64,000 nt of DNA from Halomonas campaniensis (GTDB taxonomy: Bacteria > Pseudomonadota > Gammaproteobacteria > Pseudomonadales > Halomonadaceae). The position numbers and the translations under genes are program-made. The stretch is from NCBI RefSeq assembly GCF_014193375.1, contig NZ_JACHZF010000007.1, forward strand, positions 62,001-126,000. The letters are read 5' to 3'. A model generated the notes under the pieces. That model was not told the DNA's origin and did not search any database. It saw only the letters and a program-made list of their open reading frames with translations. Each line of letters opens with the position of its first letter. The first letter of the stretch is position 1. Positions 54,339 to 64,000 of this stretch are shown one piece after another.

Positions 54339-54666
54339 GGAACCATCCTCCCTCGGGTCTGTTCGATTGCTTGCCGGTGACGGCTAATGCTGCACCTGCG
54401 AAGTGAGCTCAGGTTCGACCATCGCGGGACGCTTGTCTCTGCTGCCTTGGTCGAACCCTGGCGAATTTGAAACGAATGTATGAGTGAGCCCGGCGGGCGG
54501 TGCCAAACAGTCGTTTTGTCTTTCGCCTTGGCAAGCACTATGGCCCATGGCTGCGCGCTTCAACAATGGGCTCTTTGGGGGAGGAGGGGTTGTAACCCGA
54601 CTACAGGATGGCGCCTCGAGGCCGCCATCCTGTAGTCGTTTTTCGTTTGAAGGGTGGGTTGCCGGC
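54339..54666. promoter_or_regulatory. aceA upstream region with inverted operator-like repeats
   Basis: These 328 bp hold no protein gene. GGTTCGACCA at 54412-54421 and its inverted copy TGGTCGAACC at 54448-54457 are 26 bp apart, about 75-120 bp before aceA. They could bind a regulator of the glyoxylate bypass or form a leader stem. On the other strand a terminator-like hairpin with a T-run is at 54598-54643. Confidence 0.5.
54598..54643 (+). terminator. Plus-strand terminator without an annotated plus-strand gene
   Basis: The stem CGACTACAGGATGGCG with CGCCATCCTGTAGTCG is 16 bp, the loop 9 nt, and TTTTT follows on the plus strand. Both flanking genes run leftward, so the T-run points away from them. 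It could end a small RNA, or serve the GNAT gene as a T-less hairpin. Confidence 0.6.
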
Positions 54667-55104
54667 TCAGCGGCCGGCCAGGGGGAGGTGCATGTTGCGG
54701 TGCGGGATGCCGGCGTCCAGGAATTCATCGCCGAAGGCGGTGAAGCCGAGCCGCGCATAGAAGGCCAGGGCGTGGGTCTGGGCGGCGAGTTCCACGGCGG
54801 GGTGTCCTTGGCGGTGCGCGGCGTCGATGGCGGCGTGCATCAGCGCCGCGCCGATCCCTGAGCCGCGGGCCTCGGCAAGCACGGCCACCCGGCCGATATG
54901 GGCGTCGGGGAGCAGGCGGGCGGTGCCCACCGGCCGGCCCTCGAGCAGGGCGAGGAAGTGGTGGCAGTCACCGTCCCGGCCGTCCCACTCCTCCTCGAGG
55001 GGCACGCGCTGCTCCTCGATGAAGACCACCCGACGGATCTCGGACGCCTCGGCGCCCAGCACCGCCCAGCTTCCCTCGCGAATCTCCAGCTTGGCATTTT
55101 GCAT
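54667..55104 (-). CDS. GNAT-family N-acetyltransferase
   Basis: A 145-residue acetyltransferase. The acetyl-CoA motif EARGSGIGAALM near residue 87 fits the Q/RxxGxG/A rule, HFLALLEGRPVGTARLLP near 49 forms strands 2-4, and YARLGFTAFGDEF near 123 is motif B. EEQRVPLEEEWDGRD near 30 resembles ElaA-type members. The start at 55104 has AGGGATGAC upstream. It follows roxA with a 43-bp gap, possibly co-transcribed. Substrate unknown. Confidence 0.85.
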   Translation of the reverse strand: MQNAKLEIREGSWAVLGAEASEIRRVVFIEEQRVPLEEEWDGRDGDCHHFLALLEGRPVGTARLLPDAHIGRVAVLAEARGSGIGAALMHAAIDAAHRQGHPAVELAAQTHALAFYARLGFTAFGDEFLDAGIPHRNMHLPLAGR

Positions 55105-55147
55105 GTCATCCCTTCCCATGCTCAGGGCTGGTCCGGCGGCAGGCCGG

Positions 55148-56323
55148 CTACTCTTCGAACTCATCCGCCCAGGCCAGGCTGCCGGCATCCAGCAGGGCGG
55201 CCAGCAGCTCGGCGGCCCCGGGCAGGGCCAGCGCCTCGGCGTCCAGCGGGGCGTCGGAGGCCAGGTGCCGGGCCAGCGCCAGGGCGCAGGTGGCGCCGTC
55301 GCCGTCGGCGAACAGCGTGGCATGCCCGTCGTCCAGGGTCCGCCAGGCGAAGCGCGAGCCGGGGCTTCTGATCAGCTCGGCGCCCTCCTGTAGTGCCACG
55401 ACAAGCGTGCCGGGGTCAGTGGGCGTCTCGCTGGGTACCAGCTGGTCGACGTACTTGGGCTGGGTCATCACCCGGCCGAACCACTGGGCGAGCTGGGCCG
55501 GGTCGTCGAGGGTCTCGAGGATCAGGGAGCGCATGCGCGCGACGGCGGCGTCGTCCAGCTCGGCCGGGTCCGCCGGCGGGGCCATGCCGGCGTCGGCGTA
55601 GCGCCACGAGGCGGGCAGCTGCTCGCCCAGGTAGTCGGCGAAGGAGGTGATCGCCTCGTCGGCGGAGGGGGCGCGGAAGCCCACCGAGAGGGTCAGGCAG
55701 TCGTCGGACTGGCTGACGCCGTGGTGGGCCCAGCCGGGGGGCAGGTAGAGCAGGTCGCCGGGCTCGAGCACCCAGTCGTCGCCATCCTCCACCGTGAAGC
55801 GCTCGAGGATGCGCAGGTCAATGCCGGCAAGGATCGGGGCGTCGTCACCCACCCGGCCGCCCAGCTGCCAGCGGCGCTGCCCGCTGCCCTGCAGCAGGAA
55901 GACGTCGTACTGGTCGACGTGGGGGCCGACGCTGCCGCCCGGCGGGGCGTAGCTGATCATGATGTCGTCGAGCCGCCAGCGGGGCAGGAAGTCGAAGGCC
56001 TCGAGCAGCTCGGCCACCTCGGGCACGTAGTGGTCCACGGCCTGCACCAGCAGGGTCCAGTCCCGCTCGGGCAGCCGGGCGAAGGTGCGCTCGTCGAAGG
56101 GGCCGTGGCGGACCTGCCAGGGGCCCTCGGCACCCTGCTCTTCGACGAGGCGGGCCTCGACGCCCTCCTCGCAGGCGAGCCCCGCCAGCTCGTCGGGGTC
56201 CAGCGGGCATTCGAAGTCGGCCAGGGCGCCGCGGATCAGCAGCGGTTTCTGCTGCCAGTAGTCGCGCAGGAACTCGGCGGCGGTCAGGCCGCCCAGCATG
56301 GGCAGCGGGGTATCGGAGGACAT
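55148..56323 (-). CDS. roxA: Ribosomal protein uL16 3-hydroxylase
   Basis: A 391-residue JmjC-type 2-oxoglutarate/Fe(II) oxygenase of the YcfD/RoxA family, which hydroxylates an Arg of ribosomal protein L16 (uL16). The iron-binding HxD is in GPHVDQYDVFLLQ near 133 and the distal His in GWAHHGVSQ near 199. The N-terminal LRDYWQQKPLLIRGAL is typical. Length is close to E. coli (373). It lies 2 bp after the purB stop... in reading direction just downstream of purB, as part of a block that is syntenic with E. coli but lacks phoPQ between the two. Confidence 0.9.
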   Translation of the reverse strand: MSSDTPLPMLGGLTAAEFLRDYWQQKPLLIRGALADFECPLDPDELAGLACEEGVEARLVEEQGAEGPWQVRHGPFDERTFARLPERDWTLLVQAVDHYVPEVAELLEAFDFLPRWRLDDIMISYAPPGGSVGPHVDQYDVFLLQGSGQRRWQLGGRVGDDAPILAGIDLRILERFTVEDGDDWVLEPGDLLYLPPGWAHHGVSQSDDCLTLSVGFRAPSADEAITSFADYLGEQLPASWRYADAGMAPPADPAELDDAAVARMRSLILETLDDPAQLAQWFGRVMTQPKYVDQLVPSETPTDPGTLVVALQEGAELIRSPGSRFAWRTLDDGHATLFADGDGATCALALARHLASDAPLDAEALALPGAAELLAALLDAGSLAWADEFEE

Positions 56324-56325
56324 GG

Positions 56326-58389
<2,064 letters not shown>

Positions 58390-58393
<4 letters not shown>

Positions 58394-59520
58394 GCGGCAC
58401 GCTCCTCGGCGTTCCAGGTGTCGCGGATCACCCCGCCGCCCAGGCAGATCTCGCCGTCGTAGAGCACCAGCGACTGGCCGGGGGTGACGGCGCGCTGGGG
58501 ATCATCGAAATGGACCTCGACGCCGCCATCGGCGCGGGCCTGCATGTGGCAGGGGACGTCGGCCTGGCGGTAGCGGGTCTTGGCGGTAAGGCGCCCCGCG
58601 GCGACGGGCGCCTCGCCGGCCACCCAGTCCATGGCCTCGGTGGCCAGGCTGTCGGTGTAGAGCAGCGGGTGGTGCTTGCCCTGCACGGCGACCAGCACGT
58701 TGCGCTCGAGGTCCTTGGCGGCCACGTACCAGGGCTCCTCGGGATGGTTGGCGAGCCCGCCGATGCCCAGGCCCTGGCGCTGGCCGAGGGTGTAGTACAT
58801 CAGCCCCATGTGCTCGCCGATCACCTCGCCCTCCGGGGTCTCGATCACGCCGGGCTGGGCCGGCAGGTACTGCTGCAGGAAGTCGCGGAAGCGACGCTCG
58901 CCGATGAAGCAGATGCCGGTCGAGTCCTTCTTGCGCGCGGTCACCAGGTCGTGGCGCTCGGCGATGGCACGCACCTCGGGCTTCTCCAGTTCGCCCACCG
59001 GGAAGAAAGTGCGGGCGATGGCCGCCTCGGGCACGGCGTGCAGGAAGTAGCTCTGGTCCTTGTTGGCATCGAGGCCCTTGAGCAGCCGCGGCCGCACCTG
59101 GCCGTCGATGGCGCCACGCACCTGCCCTTGACGAACATAGTGGCCGGTGGCGATTTTCTCGGCGCCGAGCATCTCGGCGTACTCCAGGAACACCTTGAAC
59201 TTGATCTCGCGGTTGCAGAGGATGTCCGGGTTGGGCGTGCGGCCGGCCTGGTACTCCGCCAGGAAGTGCTCGAAGACGTTGTCCCAGTACTCGGCGGCGA
59301 AGTTGGCGGTGTGCAGCCGGATGCCGAGCTTCTCGCAGACGGCCTCGGCGTCGGCCAGGTCGGCCTTGGCGGTGCAGTACTCGGTGCCGTCGTCCTCGTC
59401 CCAGTTCTTCATGAACAGGCCTTCGACCTGATAACCCTGCTCGAGCAGCAGCAGGGCGGACACGGAGGAGTCGACGCCGCCGGACATGCCGACGATCACC
59501 TTGCCTGGGGTGGCGGTCAT
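58390..59520 (-). CDS. mnmA: tRNA-specific 2-thiouridylase MnmA
   Basis: A 376-residue enzyme that thiolates U34 of tRNA-Lys, -Glu and -Gln. The PP-loop [12 protein letters not shown] is at residues 12-23. The two catalytic Cys lie in [11 protein letters not shown] near 103 and STGICFIGE near 201. Length fits the family (368 in E. coli). Its substrate tRNA-Glu (TTC) is also encoded in this window. The start at 59520 and the gene order mnmA-hflD-purB match E. coli. Confidence 0.96.
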
Positions 59521-59592
59521 GGGCGCCCTCGGAATCGGTGTGACATAAATGGGGCGGTATTATACATGATCACGCTGCCGGCCGCCGAGCAC

Positions 59593-60042
59593 TCAGCGTT
59601 CGTGGATGACGTCCATGGGGAAGAAGCGTCCGGCCAGGGCGTCGCGGATGCGGCGCAGCACCAGCGGGCTTCTCAGCCGCCCCTCGCGATACAGCGCCTC
59701 GATCTCCTCCAGGGTCAGCCAGTGCACGGCGTGGATCGCCGGGTCCAGGTCGTTGCCCATGTGCGCCAGCGCCATGCCGAGGAAGCCGTGGCTGTGGAAG
59801 GTATTGCCGTCCGGTGCCTGGTAGACGTACATGCCGAGATAGTCGCTGATGCCGACCCGCCAGGCGGTCTCCTCCTCCACTTCGCGCAGGGCGGCGTCGC
59901 GGATGCGCTCCCCGGGCTCCAGGTGGCCGGCGGGCTGGTTGAAGAGCGTGTGCGGGCCACCGCGGTTCTCCTCGACCATCAGGAAGGCGCCGGCGCGCTC
60001 CACCACGCAGGCCACGGTGACAAAGGGTTGCCAGCGGTTCAT
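59593..60042 (-). CDS. nudJ: NudJ-like Nudix hydrolase
   Basis: A 149-residue Nudix protein. The Nudix box runs through GHLEPGERIRDAALREVEEE followed by TAW; the catalytic Glu cluster is intact but the Gly normally before the last hydrophobic residue is Ala. E. coli NudJ hydrolyses thiamine pyrophosphates and other phosphates. The start at 60042 overlaps the stop of rluE (ATGA). A 72-bp gap leads to mnmA. Position in the block (rluE-nudJ-mnmA) supports the name. Confidence 0.9.
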   Translation of the reverse strand: MNRWQPFVTVACVVERAGAFLMVEENRGGPHTLFNQPAGHLEPGERIRDAALREVEEETAWRVGISDYLGMYVYQAPDGNTFHSHGFLGMALAHMGNDLDPAIHAVHWLTLEEIEALYREGRLRSPLVLRRIRDALAGRFFPMDVIHER

Positions 60043-60671
60043 CGCTTGCCTCCTCGTGGGGCCGTCTTCGGTCGCCGGGCACTCGCCCGGCCCGGCCCGC
60101 CGCGGCGCGACGGGGCATGCAGGGTCTCGCGGCGCCACTCGCCGGGGGCCAGGCCATCGAGTCGCCAGGGGCCGATGGCCACCCGCACCAGGCGCAGGGT
60201 GGGGTGGCCCACATGGGCGGTCATGCGCCGGACCTGGCGATTACGTCCCTCGCCGATCGTCAGCTCCAGCCAGGTGGTCACCGGGTGGCGCTTCGGGTCC
60301 ACGGGCGGGTCGCGCTCGGGCAGGCCGCTCGCCTCCAGGCGGCGCACTTTCGCCGGTTTCGTCATCCCGTCCTTGAGCACGACGCCGTCGCGCAGCGCCT
60401 GCAGGGCGGCGTCATCGGGGGTGCCCTCCACCTGCACGCGATAGGTCTTGGGCTGCTTGTGGCGCGGATGGCTGATGCGGTGGATCAGCTCGCCATCGTC
60501 ACTGAGCAGCAGCAGGCCCTCGGAATCGTGGTCCAGACGGCCTGCCGGGTAGATTCCGGGCACGTCGATGACGTCGGCCAGGGTGGCGCGCGGCCCCCTG
60601 TCGCCGCCCTCGCGGTCGGTGAACTGGGACAGCATGCGGTAGGGCTTGTGCAGCAGGTAGAGGGTGCTCAT
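60039..60671 (-). CDS. rluE: 23S rRNA pseudouridine synthase RluE-like
   Basis: A 210-residue RsuA/RluB/E/F-type synthase. The catalytic Asp is in AGRLDHDSEGLLLL near residues 43-56. KQPKTYRVQVEGTP near 73 and IGEGRNRQVRRMTAHVGHP near 138 are family signatures. RluE makes pseudouridine 2457 of 23S rRNA in E. coli. The C-terminal 30 residues are basic and low in complexity. The first gene of the leftward rluE-nudJ-mnmA-hflD-purB-roxA run; divergent from the monomeric isocitrate dehydrogenase gene. Confidence 0.91.
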   Translation of the reverse strand: MSTLYLLHKPYRMLSQFTDREGGDRGPRATLADVIDVPGIYPAGRLDHDSEGLLLLSDDGELIHRISHPRHKQPKTYRVQVEGTPDDAALQALRDGVVLKDGMTKPAKVRRLEASGLPERDPPVDPKRHPVTTWLELTIGEGRNRQVRRMTAHVGHPTLRLVRVAIGPWRLDGLAPGEWRRETLHAPSRRGGPGRASARRPKTAPRGGKR

Positions 60672-60761
60672 GGGCCAAGCTTACCGGCAAGCCGGACGGG
60701 ATGGCAGGGGGGAGTCGTCCGGCGCGTCAGCCTTATTGCGCATACGCCGGGTCGGGGTGGC

Positions 60762-60770
60762 TGGTATAAT
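60762..60770 (+). promoter_or_regulatory. Extended -10 promoter for monomeric idh
   Basis: TGG-TATAAT: a perfect -10 (60765-60770) with the upstream TG of an extended -10, which lessens the need for a -35. It is about 190 bp before the coding start, so the leader is long. Confidence 0.6.
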
Positions 60771-60961
60771 GCGCCCGCTCTCCGGGAGCGCTTCGTCCTG
60801 ACGGGGCCTGCCGAGACTCCGCCACCGGTGCGATGCCGCGCGCATCCCTGCCGGATCACAACATGGGGAGAGCACCCCGGGGTCCCCCGTTCCAGTCATC
60901 GTCAGCGCGCGCCAGCGGTTCCTTTCCTGCTGTCGCAGCGACCAGAGAGATCAACGCAACC

Positions 60962-63199
<2,238 letters not shown>

Positions 63200-63241
63200 C
63201 CAGCGACTTAGGCGCATCGTGCCCCCGCTCGGGGCACACCC

Positions 63242-63283
63242 TGAAGCCCCCGTCCGCCGCCCGGCGGACGGGGGCTTCATCTT
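63242..63283 (+). terminator. Terminator after monomeric idh
   Basis: A 17-bp stem, TGAAGCCCCCGTCCGCC with GGCGGACGGGGGCTTCA, is followed by TCTTC. A smaller hairpin (GTGCCCC/GGGGCAC, 63219-63237) precedes it. Confidence 0.8.
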
Positions 63284-63324
63284 CATGTCGAAGGGGTGGG
63301 TGATGGGCCGGGTGGGGGGGACGA

Positions 63325-63333
63325 TGCTATACT
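63325..63333 (+). promoter_or_regulatory. Extended -10 promoter for icd
   Basis: TGC-TATACT is an extended -10 about 40 bp before the icd start. No clear -35 is present. Confidence 0.55.
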
Positions 63334-63372
63334 CCGCGCTCCACTGAACAGACCACTACAGGGGAGTTCTCA

Positions 63373-64000
63373 ATGGGATACCAGAAAATCGTCGTCCCGG
63401 AAGGCGGCCAGAAGATCACCGTCAATGCCGACAACACCCTGAACGTGCCGAACAACCCGATCATCCCGTTCATCGAGGGTGACGGCATCGGCGTCGACGT
63501 GACGCCGGCGATGAAGATCGCCATCGATGCGGCCGTTCAGAAGGCCTACAACGGCGAGCGCAGGATCGAGTGGATGGAGATCTACGCCGGCGAGAAGGCC
63601 ACCCAGGTCTACGACGCCGACACCTGGCTGCCCGACGAGACCCTGGAGGCCGTCAAGGACTTCGTCGTCTCCATCAAGGGCCCGCTGACCACGCCGGTGG
63701 GCGGTGGGATCCGCTCCCTGAACGTGGCCCTGCGCCAGAAGCTCGACCTCTACGTCTGCCAGCGTCCGGTGCGCTGGTTCGAGGGCGTGCCGAGCCCGGT
63801 GAAGAAGCCGGCGGACGTGGACATGGTCATCTTCCGCGAGAACTCCGAGGACATCTACGCCGGCATCGAGTGGAAGGCCGGCACCCCGGAGGCCGACAAG
63901 GTCATCAGGTTCCTGCGCGAGGAGATGGGTGTCCAGAACATCCGCTTCCCCGAGAACTGCGGCATCGGCGTCAAGCCGGTCTCGGTTGAGGGCACCAAGC
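63373..64000 (+). CDS. icd: Isocitrate dehydrogenase (NADP+), dimeric type, 3' end outside the window
   Basis: The first 209 codons of a homodimeric isocitrate dehydrogenase like E. coli Icd. It opens [17 protein letters not shown]. The substrate-binding Ser, which is the phosphorylation site in E. coli, is in [13 protein letters not shown] near 115, with [10 protein letters not shown] and [14 protein letters not shown] following. The start at 63373 has GGGGAG upstream. It completes the conserved rluE...icd neighbourhood, with the monomeric idh inserted before it. The rest of the gene lies beyond the right edge. Confidence 0.95.
   Translation, partial: MGYQKIVVPEGGQKITVNADNTLNVPNNPIIPFIEGDGIGVDVTPAMKIAIDAAVQKAYNGERRIEWMEIYAGEKATQVYDADTWLPDETLEAVKDFVVSIKGPLTTPVGGGIRSLNVALRQKLDLYVCQRPVRWFEGVPSPVKKPADVDMVIFRENSEDIYAGIEWKAGTPEADKVIRFLREEMGVQNIRFPENCGIGVKPVSVEGTK

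Overview
The window is a 64 kb piece of a GC-rich gammaproteobacterial chromosome with no sign of plasmid or phage. Gene content and order point to a Halomonas-like member of the Halomonadaceae. The signs are gltX followed by tRNA-Ala and tRNA-Glu, gltA divergent from sdhCDAB-sucAB-lpd-sucCD, a siaABCD signalling operon as in Pseudomonas, gabDT, a 531-residue isocitrate lyase, and an E. coli-like roxA-purB-hflD-mnmA-nudJ-rluE-icd block. The genus is inferred from layout and codon bias, not from a search.

Layout. 1-0.36 kb: a hicAB toxin-antitoxin locus, with hicB cut by the window edge. 0.5-4.8 kb: small or accessory genes (zinc-ribbon protein, TSUP exporter, DksA-like protein, lipoprotein, XRE/S24 regulator, SDR). 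4.9-6.6 kb: gltX and two tRNAs. 6.6-7.1 kb: a gene-free stretch with an AT-rich island and paired DnaA-box-like sites. 7.1-8.0 kb: a beta-hydroxyacid dehydrogenase. 8.1-21.4 kb: almost the whole oxidative TCA arm. 21.5-25.3 kb: siaABCD, controlling c-di-GMP synthesis. 25.6-31.8 kb: RNase II, a universal stress protein, ycjXF and small membrane proteins. 32.7-39.5 kb: an unusual six-gene signalling operon. 39.6-42.3 kb: gabDT. 42.6-51.8 kb: a DUF1266-repeat protein, an NlpC/P60 lipoprotein, an MFS exporter, periplasmic MsrA, a TVP38-flavoprotein fusion, a CDP-alcohol phosphotransferase and a SlyD-like FKBP. 52.0-54.3 kb: a glycine-zipper lipoprotein and aceA. 54.7-60.7 kb: GNAT, roxA, purB, hflD, mnmA, nudJ, rluE. 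61-64 kb: monomeric and dimeric isocitrate dehydrogenases side by side.

Central carbon flow dominates the window. Citrate synthase, two isocitrate dehydrogenases, 2-oxoglutarate dehydrogenase, succinyl-CoA synthetase and succinate dehydrogenase cover most of the cycle. Isocitrate lyase gives the glyoxylate bypass, and GabDT feeds succinate in from GABA.

The best candidate for an undescribed system is 32741-39524. Two tandem TAXI periplasmic binding proteins and a DUF1850 protein, normally partners of a TRAP permease, are instead joined by overlapping start and stop codons to a membrane histidine kinase, a lone receiver and an 823-residue GAF-NCS2 permease fusion. The permease part appears to lack both acidic substrate-contact residues known from UraA. 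This looks like a ligand-sensing circuit in which transporter parts have been reused as sensors. That function is inference; the architecture is read directly from the sequence.
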